This document shows, in pieces, positions 45,862 through 53,941 of a stretch of 64,000 bases of DNA (within the stretch, counting starts at the first letter, position 1; each line of letters begins with the position of its first letter). The notes under the pieces are model-generated. The model was not told where the DNA came from, searched no databases, and saw only the letters and a program-made list of their open reading frames with translations. The DNA is from Nocardia altamirensis NBRC 108246 (GTDB lineage: Bacteria; Actinomycetota; Actinomycetes; Mycobacteriales; Mycobacteriaceae): NCBI RefSeq assembly GCF_001612685.1, contig NZ_BDAY01000013.1, forward strand, positions 1 through 64,000, written 5' to 3'. The translations under genes were made by a program, and so were the position numbers.

Positions 45862-46092
45862 GGTGGTTTGTGCTGCCAGGTCGAGGGATTCGCCTGGCGC
45901 CAGGACGGTGACGTGCGTGTCGAGGTCGGCTGCGGCTGCCTGGAACTTGGCCAGCGCGTCGTCGACTTCGACGTAGAACGGTGGTCGCGCGAGGCCGAAG
46001 TGGATCGGCACGAGGGTGCGGGCATCGAGGATGTGGCCTGCCATGGCCGCCTGCTCGGGGGTCAGATGTCGCGGTATACATCCTTCCGCCAT
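45844..46092 (-). pseudogene. C-terminal remnant of an MBL-fold metallo-hydrolase
   Basis: An 82-codon frame reads IPRHLTPEQAAMAGHILDAR and then LVPIHFGLARPPFYVEVDDA, ending in VLAPGESLDL. This is the last part of an MBL-fold hydrolase, including the PIH metal-ligand His. The HxHxDH half is missing: upstream the frame runs straight into the RelE toxin gene. The fold cannot be complete, so it is a 5'-truncated relic. Confidence 0.75.
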
Positions 46093-46328
46093 CCGACTTT
46101 CACGACCAGGATCACCAGGACATCATCCTGTACTTGGTAGACGACCCGGAACCGGCCGACCCGCAGCCGGTAGGCGTCCACGCCAACCAGCTTTCGGATG
46201 GCCAGCCCCTCTGCATACGGATCGTCGCCGAGGGTCGTGAGCGCTGTGAGGATGCGCATGGCGTCCCGCTGCTCGAGGTCGCGAAGTTCTCGCCGGGCCG
46301 ATTCGTGGAACCGGAACGCGTACTTCAC
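46062..46328 (-). CDS. RelE/ParE-type toxin
   Basis: An 88-residue toxin of the RelE superfamily: MKYAFRFHESARRELRDLEQ, then YRLRVGRFRVVYQVQDD and ILVVKVGWRKDVYRDI. The basic and Tyr residues of the C-terminal strand, used for ribosome-dependent mRNA cleavage in RelE, are present. ATG 46328 overlaps the antitoxin stop as ATGA, the usual order antitoxin then toxin. Its 3' end overlaps the MBL remnant by 31 bases, so the module seems to sit on the junction where that gene was broken. Confidence 0.88.
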   Translation of the reverse strand: MKYAFRFHESARRELRDLEQRDAMRILTALTTLGDDPYAEGLAIRKLVGVDAYRLRVGRFRVVYQVQDDVLVILVVKVGWRKDVYRDI

Positions 46329-46579
46329 TTACGCGCCTCGAAGATGTCGGCGAGCACTTCGGCCATGCTCACGGTCGCGGTGCCGTCGCCGAGTCGGATG
46401 GCTGCCTCGCGTGCCAGCATTTCGTCTTCGGCATCGTCCACCGCTTCAACGACGGACAGCGATACGAGTGCGGCGGCGGGTGTGCCGTCACGGAGAATGA
46501 TCACTTGCTCGCCAGCCTCGGCGGCGTCGATGTACTTCGCCAGGTTGGTGCGTAGCTCGCGGGTGCTGATCTCACTCAT
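46325..46579 (-). CDS. Phd/YefM-type antitoxin
   Basis: An 84-residue antitoxin starting MSEISTRELRTNLAKYIDAA, followed by GEQVIILRDGTPAAALVSL, the classic Phd/YefM DNA-binding fold. The C-terminal 35 residues (EDEMLAREAAIRLGD and on) are the toxin-neutralising tail. ATG 46579 is chosen because the fold starts there; the frame is open to 46663 but would cross the operator. It pairs with the RelE toxin and should repress the operon by binding the two GTGTACAC sites just upstream. Confidence 0.9.
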   Translation of the reverse strand: MSEISTRELRTNLAKYIDAAEAGEQVIILRDGTPAAALVSLSVVEAVDDAEDEMLAREAAIRLGDGTATVSMAEVLADIFEARK

Positions 46580-46586
46580 GCCTTGA

Positions 46587-46608
46587 GTGTACACGGTAAC
46601 GTGTACAC
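46587..46608. promoter_or_regulatory. Twin TGTACA operator of the toxin-antitoxin operon
   Basis: Two identical palindromes GTGTACAC at 46587-46594 and 46601-46608, six bases apart, eight bases upstream of the antitoxin start. E. coli YefM is known to bind paired palindromes with a TGTACA core, so this is a good autorepression site. Confidence 0.8.
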
Positions 46609-46743
46609 GTGAAAGTTGCGTCCTTTTGCGGCGACGATGTTCGCATTTGTCTGATGCCAGCACTATGCGTACCAGCTTGAAGGTGTGAGCAAGTACGTAC
46701 TCTTCGACCCGGGGTCGGGACGAGCTTGGCGTTAGCCTGAGCT

Positions 46744-47739
46744 GTGCGATTCCTCAGCAAGTTCTATATAGACGGATTTATCCTGGCGATCCTCGCCTCC
46801 GTCGCGCTGGCCAGTGTTTTTCCCGCTCGGGGCACGGCTGCCGACGTCGTCGACGTGCTGACGAAGATTGCCATCGCATTGCTCTTCCTGCTGTACGGCA
46901 CCCGTCTCTCGCCGAAGGAGGCCTGGGCGGGCCTGACGCACTGGCGGCTGCACACCGTCGTGCTGGCATGCACATTTCTGCTGTTCCCGTTGCTCGGGCT
47001 GGCCGCGCGGTTCCTGGTGCCGAGCGTGCTGACCGACGACCTCTACACCGGCCTGCTGTTCCTGTGCCTGGTGCCGTCCACCGTGCAGTCCTCCATCGCC
47101 TTCACCTCGATCGCGAAAGGCAATGTGCCAGGCGCGATCGTGAGCGCGACCGCCTCGAACCTGCTCGGCGTCTTCGTCACGCCGCTGCTGGTCATCCTGT
47201 TGATGAACACGACAGGCCACGCCAGCGTCGACTTCTCCTCGGTCGGCGACATCGTGTTGCAGCTGCTGGTGCCCTTCGCGATCGGCCAGCTGATCCGGCC
47301 GAAGGTGATCGGCGTGCTGCGCAGGTACGCCGAGCCGACGAAGCTGGTCGACCGCGGTTCGATCCTGCTCGTCGTCTACAGCGCGTTCAGCGCAGGCATG
47401 GTGGAGGGCATCTGGCACATGCTGTCCCCGTGGCGGATTGTCGCGCTCGCCGCCGTGTGCTGTGTGCTGCTCGCCGTCATCATCGGCGTGACCATGCTGG
47501 TCGGCCGGTTCGCAGGCTTCTCCCGCGAAGACCGGATCGTGATCGTCTTCTGCGGCTCGAAGAAGAGCCTGGCCACCGGCCTCCCCATGGCGACAGTCCT
47601 TTTCGCCAGCCAGCCGATCGGCCTCATCGTCCTTCCGCTGATGATGTTCCACCAGATCCAGCTGATCACCTGCGCCGCCCTTGCCCAGCGCTGGGCGAAA
47701 ACCGCGGAGCCCGAACCGGAACCGGAACCGGTCGACTAG
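46744..47739 (+). CDS. Bile acid:sodium symporter-like transporter (SBF-like)
   Basis: A 331-residue membrane protein with nine or ten hydrophobic segments and a short acidic tail of Pro-Glu repeats (EPEPEPEPVD). Typical SBF-like phrases are LLYGTRLSPKEAWAGLTHWR, LVPSTVQSSIAFTSIAKGN and CGSKKSLATGLPMA, the last two being the crossover regions that bind sodium. Substrate is unknown; the family carries organic anions. Start GTG 46744. Its stop overlaps the convergent aminotransferase gene by four bases. Confidence 0.9.
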   Translation: MRFLSKFYIDGFILAILASVALASVFPARGTAADVVDVLTKIAIALLFLLYGTRLSPKEAWAGLTHWRLHTVVLACTFLLFPLLGLAARFLVPSVLTDDLYTGLLFLCLVPSTVQSSIAFTSIAKGNVPGAIVSATASNLLGVFVTPLLVILLMNTTGHASVDFSSVGDIVLQLLVPFAIGQLIRPKVIGVLRRYAEPTKLVDRGSILLVVYSAFSAGMVEGIWHMLSPWRIVALAAVCCVLLAVIIGVTMLVGRFAGFSREDRIVIVFCGSKKSLATGLPMATVLFASQPIGLIVLPLMMFHQIQLITCAALAQRWAKTAEPEPEPEPVD

Positions 47740-48770
47740 CGCAGCGACGTCAAGGCCTGCAGCACCGCGCGGTCGGCATCGGGGTCACCGACCGAGATGC
47801 GGGCGCTCCCATCGGGATACGCCTTCGCCGCGATGCCCGCGCGACGTAGCGCTGTCGCTACACCGGGACCAGGCAGGAAGAGGAAATTCGCCTGGCTCGG
47901 TGGTGCCGTGATGCCGCAACGCCGCAACGCGGCGCGCAACGCCTCCCGCTCGGTGGTGATGTGCATGATGCGCGCGGCGAGTTCGGGTTCGGCGGCGTAG
48001 GACGCGGCAACCGCGGCCGACGCCGCCGAACTCACCCCGAACGGCAATTGCAGCCTGCGCACCCTGGTGATGACCTCGCGCCTGCCGAAGGCGTAGCCGA
48101 TGCGCAGCCCGGCCAGTCCGTACGCCTTCGAGAAGGTGCGCAGCACAAGCAGATTCGGGTGCCGGTTCAGCAGCGCGAAGATGTCCAACTGGTCGGCGGC
48201 GCCGACGAACTCGACGTACGCCTCGTCCAGGATCACCGGCACCCTGGCGGGCACCTCGCACAGGAACGCCTTCAGCGCGCTCGCGGGCAGCACCGTTCCG
48301 GTCGGATTGTGCGGACGGCACACCACCACCAACCCGGTGCGCTTGTCGATGGCCATGGCCATCGACACCAGATCCTGGTTGCCGATCGCGTCGAGCGGCA
48401 CCGGAACCACCTCGAGCCCGGCCATCTCGGCCATGATCGGGTAGCCGTCGAAGGTCGGCGACGCACAGACCAGACCTGCCCCCGGTGTGGTCAGCGACTG
48501 CATGATCTGCATCGCCACCCCGGTCGCGCCGGACCCGACCACCACCTGCTCCTGCTGCACGCCGAGATGCTGGGCGATCAGCGTCGGCAGCCGGGTCGGC
48601 AGGAACTCGGGATACCGATTCGCCTGCGCCAGTGTGGTGTTCACGGCACGGAGTACAGAAGGCAATGGCGGGAATGGGTTTTCGCTCAGGGTTAGGTCGA
48701 ACCGATGCCGTGTCGACGAGACGCCGCGCTGGCGCGACGGCGTTGTCTCGTCGATCAGGGAGGTGCTCAC
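47736..48770 (-). CDS. PLP-dependent aminotransferase, HisC-like
   Basis: A 344-residue fold-type I aminotransferase of the histidinol-phosphate aminotransferase group. PLP residues are intact: Asn155 in CRPHNPTG, Asp182 in ILDEAYVEF and Lys215 in RTFSKAYGLAGLRIGY. Start is GTG 48770, overlapping the KASIII-like gene by four bases. No histidine genes are near, and it is the last gene of an operon with a ThDP enzyme, an SRPBCC protein and a KASIII-like protein. It probably aminates a keto intermediate made by those enzymes; this is inference. Confidence 0.9.
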   Translation of the reverse strand: MSTSLIDETTPSRQRGVSSTRHRFDLTLSENPFPPLPSVLRAVNTTLAQANRYPEFLPTRLPTLIAQHLGVQQEQVVVGSGATGVAMQIMQSLTTPGAGLVCASPTFDGYPIMAEMAGLEVVPVPLDAIGNQDLVSMAMAIDKRTGLVVVCRPHNPTGTVLPASALKAFLCEVPARVPVILDEAYVEFVGAADQLDIFALLNRHPNLLVLRTFSKAYGLAGLRIGYAFGRREVITRVRRLQLPFGVSSAASAAVAASYAAEPELAARIMHITTEREALRAALRRCGITAPPSQANFLFLPGPGVATALRRAGIAAKAYPDGSARISVGDPDADRAVLQALTSLR

Positions 48771-49810
48771 CGTGCCGCGCCCCAGCGGACGGCCGCTGCG
48801 CCCGCGAAATCACCGGCATGCGCGAACGCCGACAGCAGGACGACAGAGCCGTTGCGCAGCCTGCCCGCCTGGTTCTCGATGTCCAGTGTCACCGGAATGC
48901 CTGCGGCGAACAGGTTTCCGCACTGGTCGAAGGTGTCGGGATGCCGTTCGGCGGGCAGCTCGAGCGCGTCGTGCCAGTTGCGCAGGAACAGCCGGTTCGG
49001 CTGATTGGTGACGAAGGTGTCGATGTCGCGGCCCTTCACGCCGATCCGATCGCACACCGCGAGCGCCACTTCCGGCACCAGCCGGTTGCCGCGGGCGAAC
49101 ACCTTGGTGATCTTCGATTCGGTGAAGTTCAAGCAGCCCTGACCTTCGCCCGGCTCCCAGTACTTGCGGCCACTGTCGGTCGTGAAATTCATGTCCCCGG
49201 AGAATTCGGGGTACGTGCGGCATTCGATGTCGAGGATCGGCGCGCTGTCGTCCTTGACCAGCAGGCCGACACCACACCCGTCGCCGGGTATCGGCGCTTG
49301 CGCCAGCTTGCGGATCTCGGACTGGGTGAAGATCGGGCCAGCGCAGTTCTGGGTCGCCGCGATCAACGCCGTGCGCGCGTCGGTCGTCTGCAAGATCATC
49401 CGCGCCAGCGACATCATGTGCACGAACGCGGCGCAGCCGCCGTTGCGGACGTCGTAGGCGTAGCTCGGCCGTGCACCGATCCGTTTGGCGACCTCGGGGC
49501 CGCAGCCCGTCACCGGATTGGTCGGCATCTGGGTGTGCGTGATCAGCACGTCGATGTTCGAAAGATACTGCGCCCCATGGCGTGCTATCAGCGGAGCGAT
49601 GGCGCGCTCGATCATGTCGATGTCGCTCTCGTCCTGACCGACATGATGGCGGGCCTTGGGGGACCGGAACATCACGTTCTTGGCCATCCGGTCCGAGCGG
49701 GAGAACTGGGTGAAGTAGTCGGTGCCGACCGGCTCGCCGGGCAGGTAGCTGGCGACGTCGACCAGGCTGACCGCGGGGAACGCGGAAGCGCGGGAATCGG
49801 TGGGGATCAT
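48767..49810 (-). CDS. KASIII-like condensing enzyme, atypical active site
   Basis: A 347-residue thiolase-fold protein of the 3-oxoacyl-ACP synthase III group. The nucleophile Cys126 is in NGGCAAFVHM. The usual catalytic His (in HQAN) is replaced: the site reads TNQPN with Asn269. The catalytic Asn is kept as Asn299 in CGNLFAAG. A Cys-Asn-Asn site suggests acyl transfer or altered condensation rather than standard decarboxylative condensation. Start ATG 49810 lies seven bases after the SRPBCC stop and the stop overlaps the aminotransferase by four bases. No acyl carrier protein is encoded in the operon. Confidence 0.88.
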   Translation of the reverse strand: MIPTDSRASAFPAVSLVDVASYLPGEPVGTDYFTQFSRSDRMAKNVMFRSPKARHHVGQDESDIDMIERAIAPLIARHGAQYLSNIDVLITHTQMPTNPVTGCGPEVAKRIGARPSYAYDVRNGGCAAFVHMMSLARMILQTTDARTALIAATQNCAGPIFTQSEIRKLAQAPIPGDGCGVGLLVKDDSAPILDIECRTYPEFSGDMNFTTDSGRKYWEPGEGQGCLNFTESKITKVFARGNRLVPEVALAVCDRIGVKGRDIDTFVTNQPNRLFLRNWHDALELPAERHPDTFDQCGNLFAAGIPVTLDIENQAGRLRNGSVVLLSAFAHAGDFAGAAAVRWGAAR

Positions 49811-49817
49811 GCGGATC

Positions 49818-50516
49818 TCATTTCATCCAGTCGGGCTTGATGGGCAGGCCGTTGGCCGCCCGGTACTCACAGATGGCCTTGAGGTTGTCCATCTCCAGCT
49901 GGTGGCCTGCGGAGAACATCTCCCAGAAGTCGCCGACCCACACCGGCCGCTTCGGCGGCGCGGTCTCCGGGTACGGATTCTGGTCGTAGAAGGGGTGTTT
50001 GCAGTTGACCCACAGCACCACCGAACCCGGCTTGTCGAACACCGTCTGCGCGTCGACCACCCGAAGCAGGTAGATCATCCAGAGGTGGTCGGCCTGGTCC
50101 CAGGCGCAGTGGTAGTCGACGGTCATCGCGTCGGGATGGGCAACGGTGCGGGTGAAGATCTTGGTTTCGCTGCCGAGCCGGTCATAGGCCAGCCACAGTC
50201 CCGGGTCGTCGGCCGGGACGAACCCGCGCAGGCTGTAGGTCCACTCCTCCAGTGAGCGGGTGTCGGCCAGGTATTCGTAGACCTCCTGCGGTGGCGCGGC
50301 GATATACGCCTGCACCGGACAGAATTCGCCGAAGATCTGGTCGTGCGGATAGACCGACCGCAGCATGTCGACGATGATCGGCGTGGTGGCGTCCTTGTCC
50401 GAGTTCTCGATGCGAACGACCCCGGGGATGACGTCCTCCGGGATATCGCTGAGTGCGGGCAGAGCGCTGGTCGCCCCGCCGTCACCCCTGCGGGAATCGA
50501 TACTCGATGCGGTCAT
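49818..50516 (-). CDS. SRPBCC-fold protein, possible cyclase or ligand binder
   Basis: A 232-residue protein with a START/SRPBCC-like core: YIAAPPQEVYEYLADTRSLE then EEWTYSLRGFVPADDPG is the typical opening strand and helix pair. The C-terminal extension (VGDFWEMFSAGHQLEMDNLK) is a long helix lining the pocket. Members of this fold act as polyketide aromatases or cyclases or bind hydrophobic ligands. ATG 50516 has AGGAG six bases upstream and overlaps the ThDP gene stop (ATGA). Its place between a ThDP enzyme and a KASIII-like enzyme supports a role in product folding, by inference. Confidence 0.85.
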   Translation of the reverse strand: MTASSIDSRRGDGGATSALPALSDIPEDVIPGVVRIENSDKDATTPIIVDMLRSVYPHDQIFGEFCPVQAYIAAPPQEVYEYLADTRSLEEWTYSLRGFVPADDPGLWLAYDRLGSETKIFTRTVAHPDAMTVDYHCAWDQADHLWMIYLLRVVDAQTVFDKPGSVVLWVNCKHPFYDQNPYPETAPPKRPVWVGDFWEMFSAGHQLEMDNLKAICEYRAANGLPIKPDWMK

Positions 50517-52198
50517 TGGGTACTCCTGGATTGTTCGATGGCGGTCAAGAACGGCAGAAACGGTGGGACCTCGTCCGGGTCGACGTCGATCGAAATGAAC
50601 GACGGCCCTTCGATTTCCATGCAGCGCCGCAATGCGGTGCCGAGCTCGTCCCGAGCTCGCACGGAGAAGGTCGGTAGCTCGGGGAACATGGCGGCGACAC
50701 CGTCGCCGAGGTGCGCGGGCTGGAACCGGTTGAAGCTGTACCGATTTCGGTAGTACAGCTGTTCTCTGGTGACGCACATGGCATGGGCGTTGTTGTTCAG
50801 CACGATGAAGGTGATCGGCAGCGCGTGCTCGACGGCGGTGTGTATCTCCATGCCGTGCATGTAGAACGCGCCGTCGCCTGCGACGACGACCGTGCGCCGC
50901 GTCCCGTCCGGCCCGTGCCGCCGCGCAAACGCCGAGCCGATGCCCGCACCGAACGCATAGCCCATGCCGCCCATGCCGAGCGCGACGACGAACCGGCCAC
51001 CACGCGGCACCCGCAGGTGATGCACCACGGCGGCACCGGTATTGCCCGCGTCCGCGTACACGTCGGTGCCCTCGGGCAGACCTGCTTCGATGGTCTCGAT
51101 CAGGTGCCGATAGCGCAGGCCGGGCCCGGACGCCTCCGGGACATGAAGCGGGAGTAGTGGTGCAGGCCCGCGGCGCTCGGAAATGGTTGTTGTGGTGCTG
51201 AATTCGTCGGCCAGCTCGGCGAGGGTGGGTGCCAGATCGGTGCTGATCACATGGATCGTCGGCAGATACGGCAAGGTCACGCCGATGCTCGCCACGGTGG
51301 TGCCTGCCAGCAGCTCGTCGAGGCCGGTGCGCGCGGTGATCGGCATCGGGGTGCCGATCACCAGACACAGTGCGGCCGAACGGATCGCCGCTGTCAGCTC
51401 GGGATGACCCATGCTGCCCGCGACACCGCAGAAGCTCGGGTCGGTGTTGTCGTAGACGTCCTTGGCGTCCGGCGCGACGCCGACCACGGCGTCGAGGCCG
51501 GCGGCCAGCCTGGCCAATGCGTCACGCGCGTCGTCACGGGCGACCTGGTCACCGGCGATGATGACGATCTTGCCGGTGCTGCGGGCCGCTGTGAGAGCGG
51601 CGCGCAGCCGGATCAGTCCTGCCTCGTCGCGTCGATATTCCTTGGCGGGCAACCGAAACGGCGGCGCCGCGTCGATGCTCGACTGCTGCACATCCTTGGG
51701 CAGCAGCAGCACCGCGGGGCCGCCGCCGCGGGCGGCGCCGACCGCCATGGCCACCACGTCGGGCAGGTCGGCGCCGGTATCGACGCGGGCACAGTACCGG
51801 GTGATCGCGTCGAACATGCGGACAGCATCGATGGTGCCCGCACGGCCACTGGAGTCCTGAAACGCGCCGTTGCCCTCCAGCGCCGTCGGTGGCTGGCCGA
51901 CCAGGGCCAGCACGGGTACCCGCGACGCGAACGATTCGGCAAGTCCGGCAACGAGATTCATCGCGCCGCCGCCGGATGTCGCGATGACGACGCCGAGGCC
52001 GCCGGTGGATCGTGCATAGCCGTCGGCCATGGTTGCCGCCGAGAATTCATGCTTGGCAACTACCCCGGTGAGGTCGTACGGCGCGTCGAAGATCGCGTCG
52101 TACATGTCCTCGATGTTCGCACCGTCGACGCCGAAGATATGCCGGACGCCAAGGGCAGAAACGGCGTCTACCAGGTAGTCCACAACCCTGGTCCGCAT
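50513..52198 (-). CDS. ThDP-dependent enzyme, acetolactate-synthase-like
   Basis: A 561-residue three-domain ThDP enzyme. The cofactor-activating Glu51 is in AKHEFSAATMADGYAR, the middle domain includes AALCLVIGTPMPITARTG, and the ThDP motif runs from VVAGDGAFYMHGMEIHT to IVLNNNAHAM (GDG...NN). It should decarboxylate a 2-keto acid and transfer the carbanion to an acceptor. ATG 52198 has AAGGAG five bases upstream; the frame is open to 52288 but crosses the promoter. There is no small regulatory subunit or other branched-chain gene nearby, so a specialised role is more likely than valine synthesis. It is the first gene of the four-gene operon. Confidence 0.9.
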   Translation of the reverse strand: MRTRVVDYLVDAVSALGVRHIFGVDGANIEDMYDAIFDAPYDLTGVVAKHEFSAATMADGYARSTGGLGVVIATSGGGAMNLVAGLAESFASRVPVLALVGQPPTALEGNGAFQDSSGRAGTIDAVRMFDAITRYCARVDTGADLPDVVAMAVGAARGGGPAVLLLPKDVQQSSIDAAPPFRLPAKEYRRDEAGLIRLRAALTAARSTGKIVIIAGDQVARDDARDALARLAAGLDAVVGVAPDAKDVYDNTDPSFCGVAGSMGHPELTAAIRSAALCLVIGTPMPITARTGLDELLAGTTVASIGVTLPYLPTIHVISTDLAPTLAELADEFSTTTTISERRGPAPLLPLHVPEASGPGLRYRHLIETIEAGLPEGTDVYADAGNTGAAVVHHLRVPRGGRFVVALGMGGMGYAFGAGIGSAFARRHGPDGTRRTVVVAGDGAFYMHGMEIHTAVEHALPITFIVLNNNAHAMCVTREQLYYRNRYSFNRFQPAHLGDGVAAMFPELPTFSVRARDELGTALRRCMEIEGPSFISIDVDPDEVPPFLPFLTAIEQSRSTQ

Positions 52199-52239
52199 CG
52201 GCACTCCTTCATCGCCTGTGCATCGCACACACGCGAGAT

Positions 52240-52304
52240 CACTTTCCGTGTACAGCAGTGATACGGGTCGGCGGACCGGATGGTTCAACGCTGAACGGAA
52301 AGTG
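52240..52304. promoter_or_regulatory. Inverted repeats in the promoter of the ThDP operon
   Basis: A perfect 10-base inverted repeat CACTTTCCGT (52240-52249) / ACGGAAAGTG (52295-52304) frames a smaller palindrome GTTCA-ACGC-TGAAC (52283-52296). A weak minus-strand promoter TTGAAC, 17 bases, CGTATC (52288 to 52260) lies inside. Likely a regulator site; no regulator gene is adjacent. Confidence 0.5.
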
Positions 52305-52319
52305 GGTGGAGTGGTTACC

Positions 52320-53087
52320 TCACAGCGTGATCGGGTCGCTGTAGATGGCGTCGCTGGTTTGACCCGCCGCGGTGATCAGGGTGAATTTCACGAAGGTGCG
52401 GATGGTGACCGGGCCGAGCGCACCGGTGACGGTGAGATGGGTATTGGACAGGTCGGCGTAGGCGAACGGCCGGGTCAGGGTGAACTTGGCCAGCGTCGTC
52501 TCGGTGATGCCGCCGTGGCCGACCTGGAAGGACAGCTGCTGGGACGGCAGGATCGTCGCCTGCGCGCCCAATTCGGCGCCGAGCTTGGCGGACAAGGGGA
52601 ATTCGACCTGGGCGCCGGGGACGGGCGCGATGTTGAGCTGCGGCGTCACGCCGGCCGAGATCTCCGGCCTGACCGCGCCGGTGACCGAGACCGACGGTGA
52701 GTTGAGGGTGACGGTGATCCCGTTGGGCGCGAAGGCAACCGGGTAGCCGACCTCGTAGCCCACCTCCATGAAGGCGCCGCCGACGTTGGCGCCGGCCGGC
52801 CCGTCGACCTGGCCGATGCCGACACCGTTGAGGAAGGCCTCGCGGCTGAACGGGCTGCCGTCCAGCGGTGGGATGGTTCTGGCGCTGGTGTTGGCCTCGG
52901 TGGTCATGATGGCGTAGCCGTCCAGGGTCGGCTTGACCTGCTGGTGGCCGACGCGGACCGGCAGGGTTGCGGTGTCGAGGAAGTCCGCCGAGGCCGGCGT
53001 CGCCCCGCTCAGCAGCATGGCAATGGCGATAGGGCAACTGACTAGCATGGTGCGGAGTCGTAGCGTCCGCCGAGCACTCTGAGGCAT
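52320..53087 (-). CDS. MspA-like porin
   Basis: A 255-residue exported protein with signal peptide (LRTMLVSCPIAIAMLLSGAT, cleavage ASA-DF) and a beta-rich mature part like mycobacterial MspA, which forms octameric pores in the mycolic-acid outer membrane. Matching phrases are LDGYAIMTTEANTSARTIPP, GAFMEVGYEVGYPVAF and the closing YSDPITL. It is longer than MspA itself, as is common in Nocardia. ATG 53087 is chosen to give a normal signal peptide. Same strand as the ThDP operon but separated by its inverted-repeat promoter region. Confidence 0.88.
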   Translation of the reverse strand: MPQSARRTLRLRTMLVSCPIAIAMLLSGATPASADFLDTATLPVRVGHQQVKPTLDGYAIMTTEANTSARTIPPLDGSPFSREAFLNGVGIGQVDGPAGANVGGAFMEVGYEVGYPVAFAPNGITVTLNSPSVSVTGAVRPEISAGVTPQLNIAPVPGAQVEFPLSAKLGAELGAQATILPSQQLSFQVGHGGITETTLAKFTLTRPFAYADLSNTHLTVTGALGPVTIRTFVKFTLITAAGQTSDAIYSDPITL

Positions 53088-53257
53088 CACTGCAGCACTT
53101 TCTCGCGACTTACCTGGGATATTCAGGGGACTGGCCAGCGGCATTGCGGCTCGGACCTGAGTTCAGACGTCGTCGGCTAGAACTTCAGTGAATGTTCGGC
53201 AAACTTACAAGAATCAGCTTTGAAATGGAAGCATTTCGCCAGGGTGGCGCCCGCCAC

Positions 53258-53286
53258 TTGCGTGTACGTATACATCTACGTATAGT
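53258..53286 (+). promoter_or_regulatory. Leaderless promoter with twin TACGTA operators
   Basis: TTGCGT (53258-53263), a 17-base spacer and TATAGT (53281-53286), six bases before the ATG at 53293, so the transcript is probably leaderless. Two TACGTATA sites, each containing the palindrome TACGTA, lie in and over it at 53265-53272 and 53277-53284, exactly 12 bases apart. A repressor bound there would block transcription. Confidence 0.65.
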
Positions 53287-53292
53287 CGGATC

Positions 53293-53814
53293 ATGCCCAA
53301 CAAGACGATTTATGTTGCCGATGACGATCTGCCGCTGTTCCAGCGGGCCCAGGAACTGGTCGGCGGCAACCTGTCCGGGGCGGTGACCACCGCGCTGCGG
53401 CGATTCATCGAACTGGAAGAGGGTCGGCAGGAGGGCTACGAGGAGGTCGTCCTCCGGGTCGGCCACAACGGCGCCCGCCAGGTCCGATTCTCCGGTGCAC
53501 TGCTCGGCGAGTTCAAGGACTTCGATGCCGAGCAGACGACCGAACGGCTCTACAAGGTGTACCGCAGCCGCAAAGGCAAGTTCGTGATGCATGCCCAGTA
53601 CGTCAACTGGGGCGAATATCCCCAGTCCGACAACTGGATCAAGGATCTGACGAACTGGCGGCGCTTGCTCGGCGTCGGCGGTCAGGACTGGGGCGATTTC
53701 GTGCTGGAGATCGTGGATTCGCTCGACGAACTGAAGGGCAAACTGCCCGACACGCTGTACCAGCGGGTGGCTGACATCGCGAAGCATCCGCAGGTCGAGG
53801 ACCTCGACATCTAG
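53293..53814 (+). CDS. EXLDI protein (TIGR04342), probable autorepressor
   Basis: A 173-residue protein ending VEDLDI, which names the EXLDI family. The first 45 residues, MPNKTIYVADDDLPLFQRAQ and then LSGAVTTALRRFIE, look like a ribbon-helix-helix DNA-binding domain. The rest (RLYKVYRSRKGKFVMHAQYV and on) is a beta-rich domain of unknown role. From memory such genes commonly sit beside drug-type ABC exporters, as here. With the twin TACGTA sites over its promoter it is a good candidate for a repressor of itself and the exporter. A 127-base gap separates it from the exporter. Confidence 0.85.
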   Translation: MPNKTIYVADDDLPLFQRAQELVGGNLSGAVTTALRRFIELEEGRQEGYEEVVLRVGHNGARQVRFSGALLGEFKDFDAEQTTERLYKVYRSRKGKFVMHAQYVNWGEYPQSDNWIKDLTNWRRLLGVGGQDWGDFVLEIVDSLDELKGKLPDTLYQRVADIAKHPQVEDLDI

Positions 53815-53941
53815 TCGAATTTCACTACCGCACAACTGAATACGCACAATTCGACACCTCCAGCCGCACCGGGACACCGGGAGCGGTGTCGATCAGTCAT
53901 GCATTCATGCGCATTCGCATATGAAAATCGAAAGGACCGTC

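Noticed and set aside
52240..52304. Ends of a small transposon
   Set aside because: Only 45 bases lie between the arms and no target-site duplication is seen; an operator is more likely.
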